A DNA stretch of 64,000 bases from Bartonella senegalensis OS02 (GTDB lineage: Bacteria > Pseudomonadota > Alphaproteobacteria > Rhizobiales > Rhizobiaceae). The notes below the pieces were generated by a model. That model did no database searches and was not told the DNA's origin. It saw only the letters and a list, made by a program, of their open reading frames with translations. Location of the stretch: assembly GCF_000312545.1 (NCBI RefSeq), contig NZ_HE997540.1, positions 434,570-498,569 on the forward strand, given 5' to 3'. Shown in pieces: positions 1 to 12,149 of this stretch. Every line of letters begins with the position of its first letter. The stretch's first letter is position 1. A program made the translations under genes and the position numbers.

Positions 1-1
1 T

Positions 2-777
2 CTTTTGCCCAAAGACGTTGCTGATGAAAAAAGCGCCATTGTTGAAATTCGAGCCGGGACAGGTGGATCAGAAGCAGCACTTTTCGCCGGTGACCTTTTT
101 CGCATGTATGAACGATATGCTGCTTCTCACAACTGGAAAGTAGAAGTTGTTTCGCTTCATGAAGGAGAGGTTGGTGGATACAAAGAAATTATTGCTACCA
201 TTTCAGGAAGGGGTGTCTTTTCTAAACTCAAATTTGAATCAGGTGTTCATCGTGTGCAACGTATTCCTGAAACAGAAACCGGTGGACGCATCCATACATC
301 TGCTGCTACGGTTGCTGTGCTACCAGAAGCTGAAGAAATTGATATTGAAATTCGTCCAGAAGATATTCGTATCGATACAATGCGTGCCTCTGGAGCAGGA
401 GGACAGCATGTCAATACAACGGATTCTGCTGTTCGTATCACACATATTCCAACTGGAATTATGGTTGTACAAGCAGAAAAATCACAACACCAAAATCGCG
501 CACGAGCATTGCAAATTTTACGCGCACGCTTATTTGATATCGAACGACAAAAAGCGGAAAATGAACGCTCAGCATCCCGTAAAAACCAAGTTGGTTCTGG
601 TGATCGTTCAGAACGTATTCGTACCTATAACTTCCCACAAGGACGCGTCACAGATCATCGTATTAATCTCACTCTTTATAAGCTTGATCGCATTTTAGAA
701 GGAGATCTTGATGAACTTATTCATGCACTCATATCTGACCATCAAACAACTCTCCTTATGGAAATGGATCATCATGG

Positions 778-781
<4 letters not shown>
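2..781 (+). CDS. prfA: Peptide chain release factor 1 (5'-truncated by window)
   Basis: RF1 recognises UAA and UAG stop codons in the ribosomal A site and triggers peptidyl-tRNA hydrolysis. The visible 259 or so codons hold the stop-codon recognition tripeptide (P-E-T, in RIPETETGG) and the universally conserved GGQ loop (GAGGQHVN), which PrmC methylates on its Gln. Full RF1 is about 360 residues, so roughly 100 N-terminal residues lie before the window; the TTG at 5 is not the true start. The stop codon overlaps the prmC start by 4 bp (ATGA), so the enzyme that modifies RF1 is translationally coupled to it. Identification is by motif and overall sequence and is secure. Confidence 0.97.
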
Positions 782-4758
<3,977 letters not shown>

Positions 4759-4777
<19 letters not shown>

Positions 4778-5157
4778 AATCTTTCCAATCCCTTCTTTAC
4801 ATAAAGAACATCTTCATCAGTTCCACGCAGCTCAAAACGATACAAACAAGGCACAAAACATTTTTCAGCAATAATCTTGCTCGCTAAACTATAATAGCGA
4901 CCGAAATTACGATTCCCACCACCAATGACACCCCGAATCAATTTGCGATTTTCACTCTCATTGAGAAAATGAACAACTGCTTTTGGTACAGCCATTCTCC
5001 CTTCACCGTCTGCATAAGTAGGAACAACCAACACATAAGGCTCATCAACTAGCACCGACGGCTTTTTTTTATCAATTTTGAAGAGTCGTTGACCAAGCTG
5101 AGAAACAAAATACTCAGTATTACCCGTTGCACTAGAATAATAAACGACAAGTCCCAT
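4759..5157 (-). CDS. nrdI: NrdI flavodoxin-like protein
   Basis: NrdI is a small flavodoxin that supplies oxidant for assembling the Mn(III)2-tyrosyl radical of NrdF. The sequence starts [17 protein letters not shown], with the FMN phosphate-binding SSATGNT loop, and has the NrdI-specific GGGNRNFG segment. I place the start at the ATG at 5157 (132 residues) rather than the upstream TTG, because this ATG shares a base with the nrdH stop codon (TAATG), a standard coupling arrangement. It overlaps nrdE by 19 bp at its 3' end. Confidence 0.94.
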
Positions 5158-5381
5158 TAAACACAAAGACCACTAATCATATCTGGTCTAAAACCAGACC
5201 AATGATTTTCACCACAAACAACTACAGGAACCTGACGATACCCCAAGGATTGAACAAAACTATATGCTTGTTCATCCCGAGAAATGTCAACGACACGATA
5301 ATGAATGCCCTTAGCATCAAAAGCGCGGCGTGTAGCGTCACACTGGACGCAAAATGGTTTGCTGTAAATAGTAACCGGCAT
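5157..5381 (-). CDS. nrdH: NrdH glutaredoxin-like redoxin
   Basis: NrdH is the electron donor for NrdE, itself reduced by thioredoxin reductase. The 74-residue protein begins MPVTIYSKPFCVQCDATRRAF, with the redox pair Cys11 and Cys14 (CVQC), and ends with the NrdH-type GFRPDMI segment that replaces the glutathione-binding site of glutaredoxins. I choose the ATG at 5381 over an in-frame TTG 9 bp upstream. It is the first gene of the operon, yet its likely promoter is about 550 bp away, and an intrinsic terminator sits about 40 bp before its start. Confidence 0.93.
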   Translation of the reverse strand: MPVTIYSKPFCVQCDATRRAFDAKGIHYRVVDISRDEQAYSFVQSLGYRQVPVVVCGENHWSGFRPDMISGLCV

Positions 5382-5418
5382 TTTTTTCAACTTTCAAAAT
5401 TCCAAAAAATTAAATCCC

Positions 5419-5449
5419 AAAAAAATTAACTCTATAAAGAGTTAATTTT
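5419..5449 (-). terminator. Intrinsic terminator / attenuator before nrdH
   Basis: On the minus strand a perfect 11-bp stem (arms 5439-5449 and 5422-5432, AAAATTAACTC paired with GAGTTAATTTT) closes a 6-nt loop and runs into seven T residues. It lies between the presumed nrd promoter and nrdH, pointing toward nrdH. It must either attenuate the operon or end a separate leader transcript. Confidence 0.7.
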
Positions 5450-5562
5450 GACGATTTTATAGATACTCAAGAATAACAAAAAATAGCAATCATACACAAA
5501 TATGTGCAGCCATATTCTCGTTCAAACAATAGATAATTTTCTGAACGTAACAGAAATCCTCA

Positions 5563-5655
5563 TCAAATAACTTCAAAATTGTAACGAGAATAAATGATCA
5601 TCTTACAACCCAAATGGTAAAATCGCCCAGTTATAAAATAATTTTCTGCTTGCAT
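5563..5655 (-). CDS. 30-residue leader ORF with near-ideal Shine-Dalgarno
   Basis: An AGGAGGG ribosome site 7 nt before an ATG opens a 30-codon reading frame (MQAENYFITGRFYHLGCKMI, then ten more residues) ending in TGA. I recognise no homologue. It lies inside the nrd leader, downstream of the NrdR-box promoter and upstream of the terminator, so it could be a leader peptide that controls attenuation or an independent small protein. The ribosome site is one of the strongest in the window, which is the main argument for translation; codon composition says little at this length. Confidence 0.4.
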   Translation of the reverse strand: MQAENYFITGRFYHLGCKMIIYSRYNFEVI

Positions 5656-5782
5656 TATAATACCCTCCTGCTGCCTAAACCACAAACGACCCCTAAAACG
5701 TTTTCAGCAGTCGCTCCTCAACACTTTAATTTTACTCTGTTTATGATAAAATTAACTCACAAACACAAAACGGAATTACCCC

Positions 5783-5821
5783 TCAAGAGACACTTCAGCA
5801 GAAATACTGCCCTTCTCTTGA
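5783..5821 (-). other. Structured leader hairpin upstream of nrdHIEF
   Basis: Arms TCAAGAGA (5783-5790) and TCTCTTGA (5814-5821) form an 8-bp perfect outer stem. A nested GCAG/CTGC pair (5798-5801 and 5807-5810) closes a 5-nt loop. A second possible pairing, CTGCTG with CAGCAG, ends directly at the AGGAGGG ribosome site of the 30-codon ORF and could mask it. This is consistent with a regulatory RNA; I could not match it to a known riboswitch family. Confidence 0.4.
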
Positions 5822-5922
5822 TCAATGAACTTTTCGCTATCACAGTATGGAAATAACTTAGATGCCAAACGAAACACACTGTACCCTCACTTGTGCCTAT
5901 TTAGAATCACTAATCATTTTTG

Positions 5923-5959
5923 ATACTATATATAGTATACACACACTCTCTTTCGTCAA
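5923..5959 (-). promoter_or_regulatory. nrd promoter with NrdR box
   Basis: A perfect 16-bp palindrome at 5923-5938 (ATACTATATATAGTAT) contains the NrdR-box core CTATATATAG. It overlaps a minus-strand -10 element (TACTAT, 5932-5937) spaced 16 bp from a -35 element (TTGACG, 5954-5959). NrdR represses ribonucleotide reductase genes when dATP/ATP is high. Most nrd promoters carry two boxes; I found only one convincing copy here. Confidence 0.65.
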
Positions 5960-6027
5960 GGAAAATTCAAATATTATTTTTAATTTTCCACGATCTTACC
6001 GCTAAAATAATTTGCTCCCCAAACGCA

Positions 6028-6076
6028 TGTAATAATATAACATTTTGTTGACAAATGTTATATTATTACATATCTC
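6028..6076 (+). promoter_or_regulatory. Double palindromic Zur-like operator and promoter
   Basis: Two perfectly complementary 18-bp arms, TGTAATAATATAACATTT (6028-6045) and its reverse complement (6053-6070), flank a 7-bp spacer. Each arm is itself near-palindromic and resembles Zur sites (ATGTTATA-type). A -35 TTGACA (6048-6053) lies in the spacer and a weak -10 (TATCTC, 6071-6076) follows at 17 bp, so a bound repressor would block RNA polymerase. It lies 30 bp before the metal-transporter operon. Confidence 0.6.
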
Positions 6077-6105
6077 TCATAAATAAATTAAGAAGAATGG
6101 TATGA

Positions 6106-6861
6106 ATGATGAGTCTGCGTTTTGATGATGCAACATTAGGCTATGGAAATAGGATAGCAATAAAAAAAATTTCAGCACAGTTAGCAACTGGATCATTGGT
6201 AGCCATAATGGGTGATAATGGTGCTGGAAAATCTACACTATTGAAAGCCATTGCAGGATTGATTAAACCTCTCAAAGGGACAATTATAAAACCAAAAAGA
6301 AGCCGGATTGCTTATCTTGCCCAGCAATGTAATACAGATCGAACGTTTCCCATTGATGTGAGAGCGCTCGTAAAAACGGGACTGTGGCCTTTTTGTGGAT
6401 TATGGAAAAACCAACGTCTTTATTCCTGTAAAATTCAGAAAGCACTTGAAATGGTTGGGCTTATAGCTGTTGCTAACCATTCACTTGATACGCTTTCAAG
6501 TGGACAATTGCAACGCGCTCTTTTTGCACGTATTATTATACAAGATGCCGATATCATCTTACTTGATGAACCTTTCAATGGTGTAGATCGTAAGACTCAA
6601 AAAGACCTTCTCGCGTTGATTGCACATTGGCAAAAACAAGGAAAAACAGTTCTTACAGCACTCCATGACCCCCTCACTGTGCAAGAATACTTCCCCCAAA
6701 TGATTCACATTAATAAACAAAACGCCTTTTATGGAAAAACGACACAATTTTTCCCTGAAACCATTCACCACGCTATTTCACCTGTTATCTCAAACTCTCT
6801 TCGTATCAGCACACTCAAACAGCCTCTCTCCTTCAACGATTCTTGTTCTGTTGGATTATAA
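6106..6861 (+). CDS. znuC: Zinc/manganese ABC transporter ATP-binding protein
   Basis: ATPase subunit of a cluster-A-I metal importer. The 251-residue protein has Walker A GDNGAGKST (about residue 36), the signature LSSGQLQRALFAR, Walker B IILLDEPFNGVD and the switch His in ALHDP. The start is ATG 6106, an ATG-ATG pair after AAGAAGAA. It is first in an ATPase-permease-binding protein operon with gaps of only 1 to 3 bp, the order seen in AztABC/ZnuCBA-type systems. The symbol follows family usage; the metal could be Zn or Mn. Confidence 0.88.
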   Translation: MMSLRFDDATLGYGNRIAIKKISAQLATGSLVAIMGDNGAGKSTLLKAIAGLIKPLKGTIIKPKRSRIAYLAQQCNTDRTFPIDVRALVKTGLWPFCGLWKNQRLYSCKIQKALEMVGLIAVANHSLDTLSSGQLQRALFARIIIQDADIILLDEPFNGVDRKTQKDLLALIAHWQKQGKTVLTALHDPLTVQEYFPQMIHINKQNAFYGKTTQFFPETIHHAISPVISNSLRISTLKQPLSFNDSCSVGL

Positions 6862-6864
6862 TAC

Positions 6865-7746
6865 GTGTACGCATTTTTTCTTGCTCCTTTTGTTGATTTC
6901 TACTTTATGCAAAATGCCCTTATCGGTTCAATCCTCTTGTCTATCAGCGCCTGTCCTGTTGGTGTATTTTTGATGCTGCGTGGAATGAGTTTAGTAGGAG
7001 ATGCTGTATCTCACGCTATTCTTCCTGGTGTTGCAATTGCTTTTCTCTTTTGTGGATTCTCACTCATATCTATGACAATTGGCGGCATCCTAGTTGGCAT
7101 TATCGTTGCTTTAGCAACCGCCTTGATTTCACGAAATAGCTTTCAAAAAGAAGATGCATCAATGACCGTTTTTTATCTTATTGCACTCGCAACAGGTGTC
7201 ATTATTGTTTCACTGAAAGACTCAAAAATTGATCTGCTTCATCTCTTATTTGGCTCAGTGCTCGCAATTGATACACAAGGCCTACTCCTGATCACCACTA
7301 TCATGGTAATCACAGCGTGCAGCCTTTGCATTTTTTGGCGCGCACTCTTAGTGGAAAGCTTTGATCCTCTCTTTTTTAAATCACTCTCTCCGCTGAGTAA
7401 ATATGTTCATGTATCATTGCTCGGACTTGTTGTATTGAATCTGGTAGGCGGTTTCCAATCACTGGGAACATTACTTTCTGTCGGCATTATGATGATCCCA
7501 GCTATTACGGCCCGTTTTTGGCTTTCGCGTCTTGGTCCTATCTGCATACTTTCCATCCTTTTGGGAATCATTGCAAGTATATGTGGTCTACTGCTTTCTT
7601 TTCATCTCTCACTTCCCTCTGGCCCAGCTATCATCATTGCTGCGGGTTTTCTTTATCTTGTTTCATGCTTCATAAGTCCACGCGGCTTTATTGTGTCACG
7701 GTTTCCTCATTTCTTTTATACTTCCCTTCCTACCTTAAGGAAATAA
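6865..7746 (+). CDS. znuB: Zinc/manganese ABC transporter permease
   Basis: Membrane subunit of the metal importer, 293 residues with about eight hydrophobic segments. The ABC-3 family signature is visible in MLRGMSLVGDAVSHAILPGVA, where the Asp and His line the presumed metal path. The most likely start is a GTG at 6865, three bases after the znuC stop; an internal Met at residue 15 is an alternative. The downstream binding-protein gene begins one base after its stop, so the three genes are surely co-transcribed under the palindromic operator. Confidence 0.88.
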   Translation: MYAFFLAPFVDFYFMQNALIGSILLSISACPVGVFLMLRGMSLVGDAVSHAILPGVAIAFLFCGFSLISMTIGGILVGIIVALATALISRNSFQKEDASMTVFYLIALATGVIIVSLKDSKIDLLHLLFGSVLAIDTQGLLLITTIMVITACSLCIFWRALLVESFDPLFFKSLSPLSKYVHVSLLGLVVLNLVGGFQSLGTLLSVGIMMIPAITARFWLSRLGPICILSILLGIIASICGLLLSFHLSLPSGPAIIIAAGFLYLVSCFISPRGFIVSRFPHFFYTSLPTLRK

Positions 7747-7747
7747 T

Positions 7748-8668
7748 GTGCCTAAACTTATTGAAAAATCTGTTCTGCTTGGAACTCTCTTATTGCTTGT
7801 ACTTTTTCCGTTTTCTACTTCTGCGCAGAATAAAATTAGAGCTATCGCGAGCTTTTCTATTCTTGCAGATTTAGTAAAAAATGTAGGGGGTGATCATATT
7901 TCTATGACCACTTTCGTTGGTCCCAATGCAAATACCCATACTTATGAGCCTACCCCCCGTGATGCCCAAGCACTTAGAAATGCTCATATTATTTTCATCA
8001 ACGGACTTCATTTAGAAGGTTTCATTGATCGTCTCATCACAGCAAGCGGCACAAAGGCAATGCTTGTTGAAGTGAGTGCTAACATTCCTCCCCTCGAAAT
8101 AAAAAACCAAGAGCAAAGTGCCAAACACCACCACAGCGATGTCGATCCACATGCTTGGCAAACTATTCCTAATGTTGAAATCTATATCAAAAATATTACA
8201 ATCGCTTTTTGTAAAATCGATCAACAATCCTGTGCAAGCTACAGAAAAAACGCCGAATCTTACATGCAAAAGCTTAAAGAGAAACAAGAAATACTGAAAA
8301 CAAAGATTGCCACCATCCCAAAAGATAAGCGTATTATTATCACATCTCATGACGCCTTTGGTTATTTTGCTCAAGAATATGGCTTCACTATCCTTGCACC
8401 CCAAGGGGCTTCTACAGAAGCTGAAGCAACCGCAGCTGATGTTGCCAAACTTATCAAACAGATTAAAGCCAATAATGCAGCTGCACTGTTTGTTGAAAAT
8501 ATATCCAATCCCCGTCTCATAAAACAGATTTCAAAAGAAACTGGCTTAAAAATCGGTGGAACATTGTATTCCGATGCATTATCGAACAAAAATGGTCCCG
8601 CTGCCACCTATCTCGATATGATGGAACATAATGTTAAAACTATCATTGATGCGATAATAAAGCACTAA
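7748..8668 (+). CDS. znuA: Periplasmic zinc/manganese-binding protein (TroA/ZnuA family)
   Basis: Substrate-binding protein of the importer, 306 residues. A signal peptide ends near FSTSA-QN (residue 26). Putative metal ligands are His64 (NTHTYEP), His135 (VDPHAW), His201 (TSHDAFGYF) and Asp276 (LYSDALS). This His-His-His-Asp set is that of TroA and AztC, not the His-His-Glu-Asp set of Mn-type PsaA/YfeA. A short KHHHSD segment near 127-131 stands in for the long His-rich loop of enterobacterial ZnuA. The start is GTG 7748 after an AAGGA site. Zinc is the likelier substrate, but manganese is possible. Confidence 0.85.
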   Translation: MPKLIEKSVLLGTLLLLVLFPFSTSAQNKIRAIASFSILADLVKNVGGDHISMTTFVGPNANTHTYEPTPRDAQALRNAHIIFINGLHLEGFIDRLITASGTKAMLVEVSANIPPLEIKNQEQSAKHHHSDVDPHAWQTIPNVEIYIKNITIAFCKIDQQSCASYRKNAESYMQKLKEKQEILKTKIATIPKDKRIIITSHDAFGYFAQEYGFTILAPQGASTEAEATAADVAKLIKQIKANNAAALFVENISNPRLIKQISKETGLKIGGTLYSDALSNKNGPAATYLDMMEHNVKTIIDAIIKH

Positions 8669-9073
8669 GGTACGTCATTACATTATAAAAACAATATATT
8701 GATTTATAAAGATAATTCACTGTTTCATCGATTGAATGCGTGCTCGAATAGCCTAAAACTTTCTTATCTTAAATTTTTGCATTCAGAATCAGAAAAAACA
8801 TTCGCTTGCATTTCACAAGCAACGTTGGCGTATAGATAAAAACAACTTAAGATAAAGAATAAAATACTCCTTATGGACAGTCTCAATGCAAAATCGGAAG
8901 CATGTAAATAGAATGATGGTATCAATTTGCCCCTTTATAAGCGTAAAGATGGAGTTTCAATAGATCTTATGTACTCTTCACACTAACCGTGAAATGGGCT
9001 TGAAAACAGTGAGAGATGTTTTTTAAAAGCAAGCGCGTGAATAAGCAATACCATGGCATTCTGTTTTGCGTGA

Positions 9074-9190
9074 GGAAACTCGCACTATCAAGAATGCGAT
9101 AAGCAAAAATGTAAGAAGTTGGGTAATTTCTATTCCTTTAAAGATATTATTGTGGATGCTTTTGAAAATCGTAAAGCTAAATTAAAATAG
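9074..9190 (+). pseudogene. Short coding-like remnant, unidentified
   Basis: A 38-codon open stretch after an in-frame TGA reads like protein (YQECDKQKCKKLGNFYSF, then KDIIVDAFENRKAKLK) and ends in TAG. Another frame just upstream also reads protein-like (PWHSVLREETRTIKNA), as if one gene had been frameshifted. There is no good start codon or ribosome site. I do not recognise the parent gene. Confidence 0.25.
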
Positions 9191-9745
9191 GGTGAGAAAG
9201 ATGAAAATTGTTTTTTATCTTTACAGCTTCATCTTCTTCCCCAATGTGGCTGTTTAAACGTTTGAGAGATTCCCAAACAGAAATAGTCAGACTCTTAATC
9301 TGACATAGGAAAACTTAAACTGTATGTAAGGCACTGAAACGCCTTATATATTTGCTTCAAACATGCGGCTGCATTAGAATTGGATGCTGTGTGACACGTA
9401 AACTAAAAGCATGGGCTTTGTTTTGTGGGACGTAAACAATTTTTCTCGAGGTTAGCATTTAAAAGTTACAACATAAATATTCTAAAATTAAACAGCACTT
9501 TCCTAAAAAAAACGTCAACCAGAATATCACAACTTCTCCGGCTGAATAATCGTTATTGTTTGTAAAGTTGAACTTCCTTTTTTACTCTTCTCATTTGAAT
9601 CATTTCCATTTTTTACCAGATTGTTAGAATGATCTTTTCAAAACATTAAGAGCTATCACAAAGGGAAAACTGCCTATTTTAAACAAATTCGTTTGACCTT
9701 TTTGTGGTTCATGTTTAAATGGGTCAAAATGTTTTTGAAATAAAA

Positions 9746-9775
9746 CTGTCACAAAATGTCCACATGTAATACTAT
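9746..9775 (+). promoter_or_regulatory. Candidate Pho box and promoter of ugpBAEC
   Basis: CTGTCAC-AAAA-TGTCCAC (9746-9763) approximates the PhoB box (two 7-bp repeats with a 4-bp spacer), although the TGTC repeats are 10 rather than 11 bp apart. It overlaps the -35 position of a promoter whose -10 is TACTAT (9770-9775). Phosphate-starvation control of ugp is established in enterobacteria and rhizobia; here it is inferred. Confidence 0.4.
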
Positions 9776-9821
9776 AAAGTTTGGGAAAATCCGTGCTCCA
9801 TCACTTCAGAAAGGGTGAATC

Positions 9822-11147
9822 ATGAAACGTTTTTATCTTTCTATAGCAGCATTTGCTGTTGCTATCAGCGTGACAACAGCGGGTTTTGCGCAAACAAAAA
9901 TCAGCTTTTGGCATTCTATGAGTGGCGAGCTAGGAAAACAAACTGAAAGTCTTATTAATGACTTTAATGCCAGTCAATCTGAGTATAAAGTTATTCCTTC
10001 ATTTCGTGGTGAATATGAAGAAGGTATGATTTCGCTCATTTCGGCATTCCGTGGAAAACAACAGCCGGTTCTCGCTCAAATCTATGAAGTTGGTACGGGA
10101 ACTATGATGGCTGCAAAAGATGCAATTTATCCCATTTATCAACTGATGAAAGACACCAAACAAGAATTCGATTCTGCAGATTATTTGCCTGCTATCAGTG
10201 GTTATTACTCTGATGTTCAAGGACGAATGCTTTCTATGCCTTTTAATGCTTCAACACCAATCCTCTATTATAATAAAGATATCTTTAAAAAAGCAGGACT
10301 TGATCCAGAAAAACCACCAAAAACGTGGCAAGATGTGGAAAATTTCTCCAAAAAAATTCTTGAAACTAAAGCAGCAAGCTGTGGTTTTACAATGGCTTAT
10401 GCATCTCAATGGATTGGCATAGAAAATTTTTCGGCATTACACAATATTCCTTTTGGAACGAAAGAAAATGGCTTTAGCGGACTTGATTCACAGCTTACCC
10501 TTAATGGGCCTTTACAAGTGCGTATGTGGACCGACCTTAAAAAATGGTCTGATCAAGGCATTTTTCGCTATGGTGGCCCTGCTGGTGCATTAGATGCAAC
10601 ACCAATGTTTATGACACAAAATTGCGCAATCTTTATGCAATCTTCAGGATCGCGTGCCGGAATTCTTTCTGAAGCGCAATTTAATGTTGGATTTGGTATG
10701 CTTCCTTACTATGGTGATGTGGAAGGTGCACCTCAAAATTCAATTATTGGAGGAGCTTCCATTTGGGCTTTGAAAGGCCATACTCCTAAAGAATATGCAG
10801 GTGCAGCCGCTTTTCTTAAATTCCTCTCAAAACCCGGTAATCAAGCTAAGTGGCACCAGATAACAGGTTACCTTCCAACGACAAAAGCTGCTTACGAACT
10901 TAGTAAAAAACAAGATTATTACAACAAAAACATCGGAGCAGATATTGCTATTAAACAGATTACTCTCAACCCACCAACCGTTAACTCAAAGGGAATCAGA
11001 TTTGGTAATTTACCGCAAATTCGTTCCATACTCGATCAAGAGCTAGAATCTGTGCTCAGTGGCTCAAAAACACCCAAAGATGGATTAGATGAAACCGTTG
11101 AACGTGGAAATAAACTTCTCCGTGAATTCGAAAAAGCCAATCATTAA
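9822..11147 (+). CDS. ugpB: Glycerol-3-phosphate ABC transporter binding protein
   Basis: Periplasmic receptor of the Ugp importer, which takes up sn-glycerol-3-phosphate and glycerophosphodiesters. The 441-residue protein has a signal peptide ending near TTAGFAQ, then the UgpB family opening KISFWHSMSGELGKQ and the conserved segments AQIYEVGTGTMMAAKDAIYP and PFNASTPILYYNKD. The start ATG 9822 follows AAAGGGTGA. It is first of ugpBAEC, and a strong terminator-like hairpin separates it from ugpA, which would favour excess binding protein over membrane parts. Confidence 0.95.
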   Translation: MKRFYLSIAAFAVAISVTTAGFAQTKISFWHSMSGELGKQTESLINDFNASQSEYKVIPSFRGEYEEGMISLISAFRGKQQPVLAQIYEVGTGTMMAAKDAIYPIYQLMKDTKQEFDSADYLPAISGYYSDVQGRMLSMPFNASTPILYYNKDIFKKAGLDPEKPPKTWQDVENFSKKILETKAASCGFTMAYASQWIGIENFSALHNIPFGTKENGFSGLDSQLTLNGPLQVRMWTDLKKWSDQGIFRYGGPAGALDATPMFMTQNCAIFMQSSGSRAGILSEAQFNVGFGMLPYYGDVEGAPQNSIIGGASIWALKGHTPKEYAGAAAFLKFLSKPGNQAKWHQITGYLPTTKAAYELSKKQDYYNKNIGADIAIKQITLNPPTVNSKGIRFGNLPQIRSILDQELESVLSGSKTPKDGLDETVERGNKLLREFEKANH

Positions 11148-11172
11148 AGTTTCATTATTGTTGTTACAGATC

Positions 11173-11202
11173 AAAAACTCAACAAAAAAGTTGAGTTTTT
11201 TT
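11173..11202 (+). terminator. Intercistronic terminator between ugpB and ugpA
   Basis: An 11-bp stem (AAAAACTCAAC, 11173-11183, with GTTGAGTTTTT, 11190-11200) with a 6-nt A loop is followed by a T-rich tail. Probably a partial terminator within the ugp operon. Confidence 0.75.
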
Positions 11203-11254
11203 AATTCTTTTTTGCCCACTTTTCTAAAGTCTCTCTGTTTAAAGAGCTCTACGA

Positions 11255-12139
11255 ATGCAAGACAAACAAGCATATTTCAAAAATAGTCTCCTCCCTTACT
11301 GGTTACTTTTTCCTCAGCTCCTTGTGACTTTTTTGTTTTTCTTTTGGCCTGCTCTCCAAGCGATAAAATCGTCTTTTGAGCGTGAAGATCCTTTTGGCTT
11401 TAATACAACTTTTATTGGTTTTGAAAATTATGTGACAATTCTCTCTGATCTTGCTTATCTCAAATCACTTCTCATAACCGCAATCTTTGCCATTTCAGTT
11501 ACTGCTACTTCAATGACGATAGCTCTTCTTTTGGCTGTCTGTGTTGATCGTGTTATCCGTGCAAAAAAGGCTTATACAACACTTTTACTCTGGCCCTATG
11601 CTGTTGCTCCAGTATTAGCAGGCATATTATGGTTGTTTATCTTTCATCCAACCATTGGTGTTGTCCCTTTTCTTCTCGAGAAAATAGGCATTATATGGAA
11701 TCATCGTATTAATGGTACTCAAGCAATGATTATTATTGTGATTGCAGCAAGTTGGAAACAAATCTCCTATAATTTTCTCTTTTTTCTTGCTGGTCTCCAA
11801 TCTGTCCCACGCTCTCAAATAGAAGCAGCAGCTATTGATGGTGCTGGACCTTTTAAAAGATTTTGGACCGTGGTTTTCCCGCAAATTTCACCGACAACCT
11901 TTTTTCTTCTTATCGTTAACATCCAGTATGTTATGTTTGATACATTTGGCATTATTGATAACATAACCTCTGGAGGTCCTGCGCGTGCAACAAGTACCCT
12001 CGTCTACAAAGTGTATGATGATGGTTTTAAAAATCAAATAATTGGTGCATCAGCAGCGCAATCAACGACATTAATGTTAATGGTTATTGTCTTAACGTTT
12101 ATTCAGTTCCGCTGGATTGAGCGCCGCGTACAATATTAG
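11255..12139 (+). CDS. ugpA: Glycerol-3-phosphate ABC transporter permease UgpA
   Basis: Inner-membrane subunit of the Ugp importer, 294 residues and six predicted transmembrane segments. The binding-protein-dependent permease signature (EAA loop), EAAAIDGAGPFKRFWTVVFPQISP, is near residue 190 and docks onto the UgpC ATPase. It begins about 50 bp after the ugpB-ugpA hairpin and is followed 10 bp later by ugpE. MalF-type permeases of other sugar systems are related, but the B-A-E-C order with ugpQ nearby supports Ugp. Confidence 0.93.
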   Translation: MQDKQAYFKNSLLPYWLLFPQLLVTFLFFFWPALQAIKSSFEREDPFGFNTTFIGFENYVTILSDLAYLKSLLITAIFAISVTATSMTIALLLAVCVDRVIRAKKAYTTLLLWPYAVAPVLAGILWLFIFHPTIGVVPFLLEKIGIIWNHRINGTQAMIIIVIAASWKQISYNFLFFLAGLQSVPRSQIEAAAIDGAGPFKRFWTVVFPQISPTTFFLLIVNIQYVMFDTFGIIDNITSGGPARATSTLVYKVYDDGFKNQIIGASAAQSTTLMLMVIVLTFIQFRWIERRVQY

Positions 12140-12149
12140 GAAGAAAATC

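Larger units (their letters stand above)
8669..9821. other. Gene-poor interval between metal and ugp operons
   Basis: About 1.15 kb with no intact gene. It contains the small coding-like remnant at 9074-9190 and, at its right end, the ugpB promoter region. Frames are broken throughout, consistent with a decayed gene. Confidence 0.6.

Noticed and set aside
5614..5856. 80-codon plus-strand frame in the nrd leader
   Set aside because: No ribosome site, no recognisable features, and it runs antisense to the structured leader; likely chance openness.
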